Assembly: GCA_947454105.1 (NCBI GenBank)
Contig: CANGIP010000001.1
Location: 124,001 to 188,000, forward strand
From: Actinomycetota bacterium
GTDB taxonomy: Bacteria; Actinomycetota; Acidimicrobiia; Acidimicrobiales; Ilumatobacteraceae
DNA: 64,000 bases
Direction: 5' to 3'
Below, piece by piece: positions 42,316 to 51,354 of this stretch. Below the pieces are notes generated by a model. It did not search any database and had not been told where the DNA came from. It saw only the letters and a list, made by a program, of their open reading frames with translations. The translations under genes were made by a program, and so were the position numbers. Position 1 is the stretch's first letter. Each line of letters starts with the position of its first letter.

Positions 42316-43608
42316 CTAGTCACGCCACTCAGCGCCGTTGGGATAGTTCAACATTTCAATTGACTCTTGTTTCATTTCAATTGAATAACCCGGCGCTTGT
42401 GGCAATAAGTAATGACCATTACGCATTCGAATCGGATTGACAAAATGCTCATGAAGATGCGATGCATATTCAGTTGTTCGATCTTCGAGTGAAGCACTCA
42501 CACTCAAATAATCAATCACCGATATGTGCTGCACATATTCACACAAGCCAAGTCCCCCGGCGTGTGGACAGACTGGAACATTTCGTGCTGCAGCCAAAAG
42601 CAAGACTGCAAGTACTTCATTGAGTCCACCTAGACGGCAGGCATCAATTTGGGCGTAATCAATTGCGTCAGCTTGTAGAAGTTGTTTGAAAATCAATCGA
42701 TTAGCGGCGTGTTCGCCCGTTGCAACACCAATGGGCTTCACACCTCGCCTAATTGTGGCATGTCCCAAAATGTCGTCGGGGTGCGTTGGCTCTTCAATCC
42801 ATCGCAGGCCGTATGGCTGCAATTGATTACTCCACTCAATGGCCTGATTGACATCCCACACCTGGTTTGCGTCAGCCATCAGTTGGCGACTGTCACCGAT
42901 TTCTTCACGCATCACTTCACATCGGCGCATATCCGATGCCACATCGATTCCGACCTTGGTCTTGAAGCTGTTCCAACCATCGGCAATTGCGCCACGGCAC
43001 AGATCGCGCACCTTGTCTTCGGGGTAACCAAGCCAACCAGCCGACGTGATGTAAGCCGGATATCCATTTTCTTCAAGAAACGTTAAGCGCTGTTTCTGGC
43101 CAACTCGCGCCTTCGTCAACATGTCCAAGGCGCGCACTTCATCTACTTCGTCGCGCAAATATCGAAAATCAATGCAGTCAACAAATTGGGCTGGTTCCAT
43201 ATCGGAGACCAATTTCCAAACCGGAACGCCACGTTCTTTGGCCCACAAATCCCACACCGCGTTCACGAGTGCAGCGGTCGCCAAATGGATCACTCCTTTA
43301 TCTGGACCAAGCCAGCGGAGTTGCGAATGATTCGTGACCTGACGCCAAAACGCACCCATGTTGTCAACGATGTCCGACAGATTGCGACCGACGACCAAAG
43401 TCGATAACGCCTCGATCGCTGCGCAACAAAGCTCGTTGCCCTGACCGATCGTAAATGTCATACCGTGTCCTTGATGAAGTCCATCGGTATGCAAAATCAC
43501 ATAGGCCGCAGAGTAGTCAGGGTCGGGGTGATTGGCATCAGAACCCGCCAATGTCCGTGATGTACGAGCTCGAAGGTCATGAGTTGAGGCTGACAAGATG
43601 CGGGTCAT
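42316..43608 (-). CDS. fucD: L-fuconate dehydratase (enolase superfamily)
   Basis: 430 residues from ATG 43608 (a longer frame to 43626 exists). Features of L-fuconate dehydratase: the I-T-S-A-G-W-L-G-Y stretch, K-T-K-V-G (catalytic Lys pair), metal ligands in A-D-A-N-Q, W-I-E-E-P and G-E-H, and a P-H-A-G-G His. It removes water from L-fuconate to give 2-keto-3-deoxy-L-fuconate. The next genes in the pathway, a dehydrogenase and a solute-binding-like protein, are divergent with an 81-base gap between start codons. Confidence 0.92.
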   Translation of the reverse strand: MTRILSASTHDLRARTSRTLAGSDANHPDPDYSAAYVILHTDGLHQGHGMTFTIGQGNELCCAAIEALSTLVVGRNLSDIVDNMGAFWRQVTNHSQLRWLGPDKGVIHLATAALVNAVWDLWAKERGVPVWKLVSDMEPAQFVDCIDFRYLRDEVDEVRALDMLTKARVGQKQRLTFLEENGYPAYITSAGWLGYPEDKVRDLCRGAIADGWNSFKTKVGIDVASDMRRCEVMREEIGDSRQLMADANQVWDVNQAIEWSNQLQPYGLRWIEEPTHPDDILGHATIRRGVKPIGVATGEHAANRLIFKQLLQADAIDYAQIDACRLGGLNEVLAVLLLAAARNVPVCPHAGGLGLCEYVQHISVIDYLSVSASLEDRTTEYASHLHEHFVNPIRMRNGHYLLPQAPGYSIEMKQESIEMLNYPNGAEWRD

Positions 43609-43616
43609 TACCGCCA

Positions 43617-43645
43617 ACCATAACAATTGCCATCAATATGGACAA
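43617..43645 (-). promoter_or_regulatory. Probable promoter of the fucD operon
   Basis: On the minus strand TTGTCC (43640-43645), 17 bases and TATGGT (43617-43622) lie eight bases before the fucD ATG, implying almost no 5' leader. The boxes match the consensus only partly. Confidence 0.35.
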
Positions 43646-43689
43646 TACTTAGATCACTCGCACGCTTCGGAGGCGACGACGGAGGCATC

Positions 43690-44394
43690 ATGACGCAACG
43701 CATTGTTGTTATTACTGGTTCAGCGGGAGGTATCGGAACCGCTATCAATCAACGTTTTACGCAAGACCAAGACATTGTTGTCGGTCTTGATCTCGCCGAC
43801 GGGTTTGATCTCACTCAACCACAGCAATGTGACCAGGCGATTCAAAGAGTGATTGCTGAGCATGGTCGCATTGATGTGTTGTGCAATAACGCTGGCATCA
43901 GCAGTGTCGGTGACGTTGTCGATTCAACTCTCGATGATTGGCAACGCGTTTTTGCTGTCAACGTTTTCGGTATTGCCAATATGTCGCGAGCGGTTCTCCC
44001 CCACATGCGTCAACAAGGTTCGGGGTTCATCGTCAATACCTGTTCGATCGCGGCAACTGTTGGCCTCGTTGAGCGGGCCGTGTACTCAGCTTCTAAAGGT
44101 GCCGTACTCTCACTCACCAAAGCAATGGCCGCCGACGAAATCGCACACAACATTCGCGTTAACTGTGTTTCTCCGGGCACGGTTGCTAGCCCTTGGGTCG
44201 AAAGACTCGTTGCGACGACGCCAGATCCGAGTCAAACAATGGAGTCACTACGTAAACGTCAACCGATGGGGCGTCTTGTTGAATGTGAAGAAGTTGCTGA
44301 CGCAGTTTTCTATTTGGCTTCGCCTAGTACTTTCACAACAGGTATGGAACTTCTGATTGACGGCGGAATCTCCGGCGTGCGAATTGTTCAATAG
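43690..44394 (+). CDS. Short-chain dehydrogenase, probable 2-keto-3-deoxy-L-fuconate dehydrogenase
   Basis: 234 residues from ATG 43690, with GGAGG four bases upstream. Classical SDR: T-G-S-A-G-G-I-G (cofactor loop), C-N-N-A-G-I-S, and the catalytic S and Y-S-A-S-K-G; W-V-E-R-L-V-A and the C-terminal G-G-I-S-G-V follow. In the oxidative fucose pathway an SDR oxidises 2-keto-3-deoxy-L-fuconate to the 2,4-diketo compound; an alternative is fucose dehydrogenase. It is nine bases from the next gene. Confidence 0.82.
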   Translation: MTQRIVVITGSAGGIGTAINQRFTQDQDIVVGLDLADGFDLTQPQQCDQAIQRVIAEHGRIDVLCNNAGISSVGDVVDSTLDDWQRVFAVNVFGIANMSRAVLPHMRQQGSGFIVNTCSIAATVGLVERAVYSASKGAVLSLTKAMAADEIAHNIRVNCVSPGTVASPWVERLVATTPDPSQTMESLRKRQPMGRLVECEEVADAVFYLASPSTFTTGMELLIDGGISGVRIVQ

Positions 44395-44402
44395 GTAGCA
44401 AA

Positions 44403-45497
44403 ATGGCATTGCGCATTGCACTTGTTGGTGGACCGATGTACGACCACCTGTATTCAATTTTTGATGAGTACGACGTTGAGGTGATCGTTCATGATGATCA
44501 TCCGACTTTGAATCGCAAAATTGCAGAAATGCTGACTGCCGGTGAACGAATTGACCTTCTATCGACGCATTCAAAATATGCACCTTCACAGGCGAGTTGG
44601 CTACGACCACTTAATTCACTTGTTGAGACGTCAGCTATAGATGATCTTGCCCCACTTGCAGTTGATCTTTGCCGTTATCAAGGGCAACTACTCACAATTC
44701 CACGACTCATTGATGTACGCATTATGTGGCTTCGTTCAGACCGAGTCGCATTGGCACCAACTACTTGGGATGACCTCATTAACAGTCCAGTGAAGTTCGG
44801 TTTTCCTGGAAAAGAATCAGGACTCTTCGGAACCTTCTATGAAATGGTCGTTGGCGCAGGCGGCCGGATTTTTGATGATGATGAACAACCTTGTTTCAAC
44901 TCAAACGAATCAATTCAAGCAGTCGAGATGTTGATCGCACTCGCACAGAAGACCGAGCCTGATTTGCCGACTTGGCACTACGACCAAGTTGACGCAGCCC
45001 TCCTCAGCGGAGCAACTGATGCTTCGGGCGCTTGGCCAGGGGCGTGGGGTTCAATCCATGCATCTGAGCTCGCCGAAGTTCTACGTCCTCATCGCTATCC
45101 ATCGGGTGCCAAGCGTTGGGTCAGTTACGCAGGATGTCACGCATGGGGAATACCAACGACCTGTGGCGACATTGACGGTGCAACTGCCCTGCTGCATCGT
45201 TTGATGTCTGCCGAAGTTCATGGCCTTGACGCGAGTGGAGGAAACATGTGTGCACATGTTGAGGCGCTTTCACAAGTAGTTCCAGTCAACGACATTGACC
45301 AACAACGTTTAACCATCACTCGTGAAACAATCAATCAAGCGATGATTACGTATCCATCGCACATTCGCTTCCCCGAGCTTGAAGATGCTGGGTGGATGTT
45401 GATGAACGAAACTCTCCGGGGCCTGAGATCACCACAAGATGCCGTTCAAACTCTGCAAACTTTTGCTGAGAAAGTTTTTGTCACCGATAGAAACTAA
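44403..45497 (+). CDS. Extracellular-solute-binding-like protein without a signal peptide
   Basis: 364 residues. The sequence follows type 1 sugar-binding proteins of ABC transporters (R-I-D-L-L-S-T-H-S-K-Y, L-P-L-N-S-L-V-type opening, W-D-D-L-I, G-A-W-P-G-A-W-G-S), yet it starts M-A-L-R-I-A-L-V-G-G-P with no lipobox or signal peptide, and no permease or ATPase gene is adjacent. It could be cytoplasmic, acting as a sugar sensor or chaperone. An upstream start is blocked by the SDR gene 9 bases away. Confidence 0.75.
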   Translation: MALRIALVGGPMYDHLYSIFDEYDVEVIVHDDHPTLNRKIAEMLTAGERIDLLSTHSKYAPSQASWLRPLNSLVETSAIDDLAPLAVDLCRYQGQLLTIPRLIDVRIMWLRSDRVALAPTTWDDLINSPVKFGFPGKESGLFGTFYEMVVGAGGRIFDDDEQPCFNSNESIQAVEMLIALAQKTEPDLPTWHYDQVDAALLSGATDASGAWPGAWGSIHASELAEVLRPHRYPSGAKRWVSYAGCHAWGIPTTCGDIDGATALLHRLMSAEVHGLDASGGNMCAHVEALSQVVPVNDIDQQRLTITRETINQAMITYPSHIRFPELEDAGWMLMNETLRGLRSPQDAVQTLQTFAEKVFVTDRN

Positions 45498-45498
45498 A

Positions 45499-45927
45499 TC
45501 ACGATGGACAACAAACGTTGCCACCATCTTCGTTCTTACGACCAAGTGGAAGATTGACAAATTGCTCAACATCAGAATGCTTGACGTAGAACTCCCATTT
45601 GTGTCCATCAACTCCGTCAACCCAAGTTTCAGTTTTTTCCGCAAAACAACACTGGGTGTCGTCAATACCAGTTGTCTCTAAACCAGCCGCTCGCAAACGC
45701 TTGTCTGCTTCGACCACTTCTTCGGCTGTATCGGTTTCAACCCCAAGGTGGTTGATCGTGCCGTGGTCGCCACCTTTTTCAAAAATGACAAGCTTCAGTG
45801 GCGGATCAACAATCGCCCAATTTGCGTACCCAGGCTTGACCTTCAGAGGCTCGGTATTTATCAACTTTGTATAGAAGGCAATGGCCTCATCAAGATTGTC
45901 AACATTGAGAGCGAGCTGTAAACGCAT
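45499..45927 (-). CDS. ArsI/CadI-type VOC metalloprotein
   Basis: 142 residues. A vicinal-oxygen-chelate fold with metal ligands in R-L-Q-L-A-L-N-V, I-N-H-L-G-V-E and W-E-F-Y-V, plus the T-Q-C-C-F Cys pair of the ArsI/CadI family; another C-C pair lies at the C-terminus (C-C-P-S). ArsI cleaves the C-As bond of organoarsenicals, CadI is a cadmium-induced relative. Cannot be separated by eye. No arsenic genes are adjacent; it is convergent with the fucose operon (one base between stops). Confidence 0.8.
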   Translation of the reverse strand: MRLQLALNVDNLDEAIAFYTKLINTEPLKVKPGYANWAIVDPPLKLVIFEKGGDHGTINHLGVETDTAEEVVEADKRLRAAGLETTGIDDTQCCFAEKTETWVDGVDGHKWEFYVKHSDVEQFVNLPLGRKNEDGGNVCCPS

Positions 45928-45969
45928 GATTGTTTTATATCACTTACAAATGAGATGGCATACTGCCTT

Positions 45970-46611
45970 ATGTCCTTTCTTCAGTCTGATGCCGAAGTTG
46001 TTCAGGCCTATCTTGAATTTCGTGAACGAATCGTAAGTCTCATTCGTGAAATCCCCGAGTCGCAAGCGTCTTTGTCGGTTCCGCTTTGCCCAGATTGGGA
46101 AGTCAGCGGTTTGATTTCGCACATCGTCGGAGTCCCTGAGGACATCTTGGCGGGTCGGATGGAAGGCGTGACCACTGATGCCTGGACTCAGGCCCAAGTT
46201 GATCGCCATGAAGGAGAATCGCTTTCTCAACTCGCCGACGCACTTCTCGCCACGGCGACCGAATTCGATGTCCTGTTGCCCCACATTCCATCTCCCACTA
46301 ATTCGCAAATGATGATGGACGCAGTGACCCACGAACACGACTTGCGCCATGCGGTTGGACGAGCCGGTACTCAAGATTCTTTGGCAGTCAACGTTGCCGT
46401 CGGTTGGCTTCTCAATATGGTCGAAGGAAAAGCACCTGGTCGGGCCCAAGAACTCGTTGATTCGGGGGTCTCGCGTTTTGAGCTCATGCGCAGTCTGACT
46501 GGTCGAAGGTCCGTCGAACAAATGAAACAACTTGATTTAGATGGTGAACAAATCAAGTTGCTTCTACAAGGAACTCCCTTGCGCGTACCAACCGCCGCAA
46601 TTGAAATCTAA
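45970..46611 (+). CDS. Maleylpyruvate-isomerase-type (MDMPI/DinB-like) protein
   Basis: 213 residues from ATG 45970. Four-helix-bundle motifs of the mycothiol-dependent maleylpyruvate isomerase N-terminal domain: C-P-D-W-E-V-S-G-L-I-S-H-I-V-G (first metal His) and H-E-H-D-L-R-H-A-V-G (two more). Members either need mycothiol or are of unknown activity. It is divergent from the ArsI-like gene and followed by an HD-domain gene. Confidence 0.8.
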   Translation: MSFLQSDAEVVQAYLEFRERIVSLIREIPESQASLSVPLCPDWEVSGLISHIVGVPEDILAGRMEGVTTDAWTQAQVDRHEGESLSQLADALLATATEFDVLLPHIPSPTNSQMMMDAVTHEHDLRHAVGRAGTQDSLAVNVAVGWLLNMVEGKAPGRAQELVDSGVSRFELMRSLTGRRSVEQMKQLDLDGEQIKLLLQGTPLRVPTAAIEI

Positions 46612-46644
46612 ACTAAGAAGGACTCAAATTCTGATGGGGGATTT

Positions 46645-47190
46645 ATGACAGACAGAGCTACTTTTACTCGTTTTGAAGACTCAACGAAGGCCGAGTGGGA
46701 CGAGATCATGCAGTGCATGAAGCACACGCAGTCACTTGTCCCCGACCGCATCCTTGAACAACTACGTCACCTTGAAAGTGATCACGGCGGATTCCCGGTG
46801 TCGCGTCTTGAGCATTCGTTGCAAACTGCAACGCGAGCATTGCGCGGTGGAGAAAAAGATGAGTATGTCGCCTGCGCACTCATCCACGACATCGGCGACA
46901 CTCTGTCTCCCTATAACCACCCGGCGATCGCCTCAGCAATCGTGAAGCCATTCGTCAGCGAAGCAAATCACTGGATGGTCGAACACCATGGCATCTTCCA
47001 GGGCTATTACTTCTGGCACCACCTTGGTCTCGACCGCAACACTCGCGATGCATTCCGCGACAATCCGTTTTACGAATACACCGAAGAATTTTGCGCCAAG
47101 TACGACCAAGTGGCTTTTGATCCCGAGTACAAGAGCGAGTCACTTGAGTATTTTGAACCCCTGATCAGGTCAGTTTTCTCTGGCAGGTAG
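46645..47190 (+). CDS. HD-domain protein (PhnZ-like diiron oxygenase fold)
   Basis: 181 residues, ATG with GGGGGA four bases upstream. H-S-L-Q-T-A-T, then I-H-D-I-G-D (HD pair), then W-M-V-E-H-H-G and W-H-H follow the HD-superfamily order, with a late Asp. The spacing resembles PhnZ/MIOX-like oxygenases rather than cyclic-nucleotide phosphodiesterases. Substrate unknown. The modA promoter begins 24 bases after its stop. Confidence 0.78.
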   Translation: MTDRATFTRFEDSTKAEWDEIMQCMKHTQSLVPDRILEQLRHLESDHGGFPVSRLEHSLQTATRALRGGEKDEYVACALIHDIGDTLSPYNHPAIASAIVKPFVSEANHWMVEHHGIFQGYYFWHHLGLDRNTRDAFRDNPFYEYTEEFCAKYDQVAFDPEYKSESLEYFEPLIRSVFSGR

Positions 47191-47201
47191 TCCACATAGA
47201 G

Positions 47202-47244
47202 AATTAGTCAATTATTGACTAATTATAGATTTTCGTCATATACT
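47202..47244 (+). promoter_or_regulatory. modA promoter with an 11-bp palindromic operator
   Basis: TTGACT (47215-47220) and TATACT (47239-47244) are 18 bases apart, and the start codon follows the -10 box after six bases, so the mRNA is probably leaderless. An inverted repeat AATTAGTCAAT-T-ATTGACTAATT (47202-47224) overlaps the -35 box. The PadR-type regulator at the end of the operon is the obvious candidate ligand. Confidence 0.75.
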
Positions 47245-47250
47245 TATCCC

Positions 47251-48255
47251 ATGGTATTTCGACAAACACGATGGGTTATCGCTACAGCTGCCATTGCCTT
47301 TTCGTTAATAACATCATCCTGCGGTAGCGATCAACCGCAGGAAGCGATCCAGCCCGAGCCGTCTTCAATCGTTTCGTCAACAGTTGTTACCACCTCAACG
47401 AGTTCTCTGTCGGTATCAACCACGATTGCAACGACTTCAACGACGTCGGTATCTACGTCACCATCATCAGATGCACCGACGACAACGACTGCCAAGCGTC
47501 ACAAAGCAACAACTACTACTTCGCCGATAGTGACAACGCCTATCCCCGAGACAACAACGACAACGACTCTTCCTCCGCTCACTGGGTCAATCACAGTATT
47601 GGCCGCATCATCCCTCACTAATGCCATGAACGGTCTCAAGGCCTCCTTCATTTATCAGCACCCCGACATCAACATCACTTTTAGTTTTGGCAGTTCAAGT
47701 TCGCTCAAGACCAATATCCTCAATGGTTCGCCCGGCGATGTTTATGCATCGGCAGACTGGTCGAACATGGCTGCAGTTGTTGATGCATCAAAAACTTCGT
47801 CGACGCCAAGTGTCTTTGCAACGAACTATTTACAAATCATGGTTCGACCAGGAAACCCTTTAAGCATCACGACTCTTGGAGACCTGGCTAGAAACGATGT
47901 ATCAGTTGCAACCTGCACTGATGGAGTCCCCATCCGCACCTATACCGATACCATTCTCACTCGTGCTGGAGTTGCCGCTCATTTTGTGACATATGAAGCC
48001 AATGTCGGAGGCATCGTCACCAAGGTCACGACTGGTGCGGCAGATGCCGGAATCGTCTACCGCACCGATGTGCTCGCCGCAGGATCATCAGCAACCGGAG
48101 TACGTATTCCCACGACACAAAACCTCATCGCCGAATACCCAATAGCCATCCTTCAATCTTCGGCCAATCCAACAGTTGCCCAAGCCTTTGTTGATTTTAT
48201 CCAGTCAACTGAAGGTCAAAATATTCTCGTGTCATTTGGTTTTGGAGAAGGATGA
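47251..48255 (+). CDS. modA: Molybdate/tungstate ABC transporter binding lipoprotein
   Basis: 334 residues. The ATG at 47251 starts a lipoprotein signal (I-T-S-S-C-G, Cys about 25), followed by a long Thr/Ser/Pro linker. The binding domain opens with S-I-T-V-L-A-A-S-S-L-T and contains F-G-S-S-S-S-L and P-G-D-V-Y-A-S-A, the oxyanion-binding Ser positions of ModA. It captures molybdate or tungstate and delivers it to ModB/ModC. The stop overlaps modB as ATGA. Confidence 0.9.
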   Translation: MVFRQTRWVIATAAIAFSLITSSCGSDQPQEAIQPEPSSIVSSTVVTTSTSSLSVSTTIATTSTTSVSTSPSSDAPTTTTAKRHKATTTTSPIVTTPIPETTTTTTLPPLTGSITVLAASSLTNAMNGLKASFIYQHPDINITFSFGSSSSLKTNILNGSPGDVYASADWSNMAAVVDASKTSSTPSVFATNYLQIMVRPGNPLSITTLGDLARNDVSVATCTDGVPIRTYTDTILTRAGVAAHFVTYEANVGGIVTKVTTGAADAGIVYRTDVLAAGSSATGVRIPTTQNLIAEYPIAILQSSANPTVAQAFVDFIQSTEGQNILVSFGFGEG

Positions 48256-49076
48256 ATCGACAACGCCAACGCATTGGTGCAACAAAAGCACCACTACTTG
48301 TTATTGGTTTTGCTGTCATCGCCGTTGCATTTTTTGCGTTGCCATTTATAGGCCTGTTATGGAAAGCCCCATGGTCAGACGTTCCAAAAATTCTTTCCAA
48401 GCCAGAAGTACGCACCGCATTGTGGTTGTCGCTTCGAACTTCACTTGCTGCCACATTCTTGGCGACTCTTTTTGGCGTCCCCCTCGCATGGGTCTTAGCA
48501 AGAGGAAACTTTCCATATCGACGCATCGTTCGAGCCCTCGCCACTATCTCCATGGTCTTACCTCCCGTTGTTGGTGGTATCACGCTATTAAACGCGTTTG
48601 GACGTCGCGGGCTAGTAGGCCATCTCTTTGATGATTGGTTCGGTTTCCAATTGACCTTCACCATTTGGGGCGTGATTGTTGCGCAAACTTTCGTCGCCAT
48701 GCCATTTCTAGTGTTGGCCGCTGAAAGCGCAATTCAACAAGTTGATCCACGGCATGAAGGTGCAGCGCGAACTCTCGGTGGAAACCCCTGGTATGTCTTT
48801 CGTCGAATCACTCTTCCTGCGGCACGTTCGGGAGTTGCTGCAGGCATGGTTTTGGCGTGGGCTCGAGCGTTCGGCGAATTTGGGGCGACAATTACGTTCG
48901 CCGGTAACTTCCCCGGCAAAACTCAAACAATTTCAATTGCCACATATCTCGCTCTCGATGTAGATCCCCGTGACTCAAGCGCATTAAGCATCTTGATGAT
49001 CGTGGTGTCATTTGCTGTTCTTATTAGCCTGCGCGATCGCTGGCTCGGCCGATCCGATCAAGGCCTTCCACTATGA
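48252..49076 (+). CDS. modB: Molybdate ABC transporter permease
   Basis: 274 residues with six predicted membrane helices. The EAA motif of ABC permeases is E-G-A-A-R-T-L-G-G-N-P-W, followed by F-R-R-I-T-L-P-A-A-R-S-G. ModB forms the channel fed by ModA and driven by ModC. ATGA overlap with both neighbouring genes. Confidence 0.9.
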   Translation: MNRQRQRIGATKAPLLVIGFAVIAVAFFALPFIGLLWKAPWSDVPKILSKPEVRTALWLSLRTSLAATFLATLFGVPLAWVLARGNFPYRRIVRALATISMVLPPVVGGITLLNAFGRRGLVGHLFDDWFGFQLTFTIWGVIVAQTFVAMPFLVLAAESAIQQVDPRHEGAARTLGGNPWYVFRRITLPAARSGVAAGMVLAWARAFGEFGATITFAGNFPGKTQTISIATYLALDVDPRDSSALSILMIVVSFAVLISLRDRWLGRSDQGLPL

Positions 49077-49756
49077 CTCTTGATACGCGCTTCGTACTGA
49101 CTCGAGGCTCTTTTGAACTCAACGTTGATCTCTCATTCAATGAGGGTGAAGTTGTGGCAATCATGGGCCCAAATGGTTCGGGTAAATCAACTTTCCTTCA
49201 TGCCATCGCTGGTTTACTGCCTGTTACATCTGGAACATTGGTACTTGACGGCGAAAAATTGGACGATGCATCAACCGATATTTTCGTTGATCCGACACAA
49301 CGCACTGTTGGACTCGTTTTCCAAGGCGGACTGCTTTTTGAAACGATGAGCGTTTTAGACAACATTGTTTTTGGACTTCGCGCCCGAAAAATCAAACGAA
49401 CAGAGGCAACAGATCAGGCCCAAACGTTGATCAATCAATTTGGATTGACCGAACTTCTTCAGCGCCAACCGCGCGAACTCAGTGGTGGCCAATCTCAACG
49501 AGTCGCGATTGCGCGAGCTTTAGTCACCCAACCCAAAGTGCTCCTACTCGATGAACCGATGTCGGGGCTCGACACTGCAACTCGTCAACTCATTCGTGAA
49601 GAATTCCGTGAAGTTCTTGCTGGCTTCGCCGGATATCGAATTCTTGTGACTCACGATTCCGAAGATGCGCTTGCGATGGCTGATCGAATCATTGAGCTTG
49701 ATCACGGCAAAGTTGTTTGGGATGGATCTGTTACCGATTATCAGGGCAAAGTATGA
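49073..49756 (+). CDS. modC: Molybdate ABC transporter ATP-binding protein
   Basis: 227 residues. Walker A G-P-N-G-S-G-K-S-T, Q-loop G-L-V-F-Q, signature L-S-G-G-Q-S-Q-R-V, Walker B L-L-L-D-E-P and the switch H-D are all present. It is shorter than typical ModC because the C-terminal molybdate-binding TOBE domain is missing, so transport regulation probably lies elsewhere, perhaps in the PadR-like gene that follows. Confidence 0.9.
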   Translation: MTLDTRFVLTRGSFELNVDLSFNEGEVVAIMGPNGSGKSTFLHAIAGLLPVTSGTLVLDGEKLDDASTDIFVDPTQRTVGLVFQGGLLFETMSVLDNIVFGLRARKIKRTEATDQAQTLINQFGLTELLQRQPRELSGGQSQRVAIARALVTQPKVLLLDEPMSGLDTATRQLIREEFREVLAGFAGYRILVTHDSEDALAMADRIIELDHGKVVWDGSVTDYQGKV

Positions 49757-50280
49757 GTCGCCAGGCTCGCGAGTCACACGATCTTCTTCTTGGCGAATGG
49801 GCATGTCTTGGCTTGTTGTATAACAAGCCTTCGCATGGTTTCGCCATCGCAGCGCGACTTAAGCCTGGTTCTGACATCGGTCGTATCTGGTCGTTAACTC
49901 GCCCACTCACCTACCGCGCTCTTGAACAACTGCAGATTCATGGGTATGTCGAAGAATCAGGCGAAGAAGTAGGTCTGGCCGGCGGCAATCGAACACTTCT
50001 GACGATCACAAAGCCCGGTCGAGCAATTTTTCGCACTTGGATCAACACGCCTGTTGTTCATTTACGAGATATGCGCAGTGAACTGCTACTCAAACTGGTG
50101 TTAGCCGACGAATGCGGAATTGACATCTCCGACATGTTGAAGACTCAACGCAAGAACATCAAAACACTGCAACGCAACATTGAAAGCAGTCTTGACGGAG
50201 ATAACAAAAAAGACACCGTTCATAAATGGCGACGCGAAATAGCCGAAGCAACTTTGCGTTTCATTGACTCACTTAAATAG
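49753..50280 (+). CDS. PadR-family regulator in the molybdate operon
   Basis: 175 residues from ATG 49753, overlapping modC as ATGA. The PadR winged helix is visible as G-L-L-Y-N-K-P-S-H-G-F-A-I, L-T-Y-R-A-L-E-Q-L and E-S-G-E-E-V-G-L-A-G-G-N-R-T; a C-terminal helical dimerisation part follows. Its position suggests it controls the mod genes, possibly by binding the palindrome over the promoter. ModE is the usual molybdate regulator, so this arrangement is unusual. Confidence 0.82.
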   Translation: MSRQARESHDLLLGEWACLGLLYNKPSHGFAIAARLKPGSDIGRIWSLTRPLTYRALEQLQIHGYVEESGEEVGLAGGNRTLLTITKPGRAIFRTWINTPVVHLRDMRSELLLKLVLADECGIDISDMLKTQRKNIKTLQRNIESSLDGDNKKDTVHKWRREIAEATLRFIDSLK

Positions 50281-51231
50281 TCAGCCCCGGTAAGGGCGAA
50301 TACCGCCAACTGGGACTGTTCCGAGTCGACCACTCTGGTAGTCATCAAAAGCTTGACGAATTTCGTTTTCGGTATTCATCACGAACGGACCATATGCAAC
50401 AATCGGCTCGCGAATCGGTTGTCCACCAAGTAAAAGAACTTCAAAAGTTGAATCGTCATCGGCCTGGAAAGAAATTGAATCACCACTTCCGAAAACTGCC
50501 AATTGTCCGAGGCGTAACGGTCGACGCTCATCACTGACCGAACCTGATCCAGCCAGAACATAAGCCAAAGCATTGAATGCGGGATTCCATGGCAACTCAA
50601 CACGTGCCCCCGGCGCCACAGTGACGTGAGAGACGACTATCGGAGTTTGAGTTGACCCTGGTCCATGAAATTCGCCGATGGAACCAGCAATGATTCGAAT
50701 GAGGGCACCGCCATCAGGCGATGACACCAAAGTCACCATGTCACCTTCAAGATTTTGATAGGCCGGCGAAATCATCTTTTTGTGACTCGGCAAATTGACC
50801 CACAACTGAACTCCATGGAAGAGTCCACCGGCAATCACTAAAGCTTCTGGTGGAGTTTCAATATGCAGAATTCCACTTCCGGCGGTCATCCATTGTGTTG
50901 CCCCGTCAGCAATCACACCGCCGCCACCATGCGAATCTTGGTGTACAAAAATCCCATCCATGATGTACGTCACCGTCTCGAACCCACGATGAGGATGCCA
51001 GTCGGTCCCGCGTGGCTCGTATGGTGCGTAATTCACTTCGCCCATCTGATCCATATGAATGAACGGGTCAAGAATCTCACGACTTACACCTGCGAATGCC
51101 CGACGCACCGGGAAACCTTCGCCTTCATGACCACTCGGAGCTGTGGTCACTGAAATGACTGGGCGAGAATGTCCGCCAATTAGTGGGGCGATACGAGGAA
51201 GGGTCAAAGTTTCGGCGGTAATTGCGGGCAT
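50281..51231 (-). CDS. Pirin family protein
   Basis: 316 residues from ATG 51231. Two cupin domains; the first has H-P-H-R-G-F-E-T-V-T-Y, a second H in G-S-G-I-L-H-I-E and a Glu, which bind iron in pirins. The second cupin is less conserved. Bacterial pirins act as quercetinases or metabolic regulators; the role here is unknown. Its stop directly abuts the PadR stop on the other strand. Confidence 0.87.
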   Translation of the reverse strand: MPAITAETLTLPRIAPLIGGHSRPVISVTTAPSGHEGEGFPVRRAFAGVSREILDPFIHMDQMGEVNYAPYEPRGTDWHPHRGFETVTYIMDGIFVHQDSHGGGGVIADGATQWMTAGSGILHIETPPEALVIAGGLFHGVQLWVNLPSHKKMISPAYQNLEGDMVTLVSSPDGGALIRIIAGSIGEFHGPGSTQTPIVVSHVTVAPGARVELPWNPAFNALAYVLAGSGSVSDERRPLRLGQLAVFGSGDSISFQADDDSTFEVLLLGGQPIREPIVAYGPFVMNTENEIRQAFDDYQSGRLGTVPVGGIRPYRG

Positions 51232-51354
51232 GCCACATTCAACACTTGCGATCACTACAAAATTTCACGTCGGTACAGATTTCTCACTTCAATTTCAAAG
51301 TCTTGAAAGTCCAACCTCACCAACCCTGTTACTTCTGGCACTGTCGCCTATCGT

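Noticed and set aside
44248-44610. Minus-strand 120-residue frame across the SDR/binding-protein junction.
   Set aside because: It is antisense to two well-supported genes with clean overlaps and has no recognisable domain.
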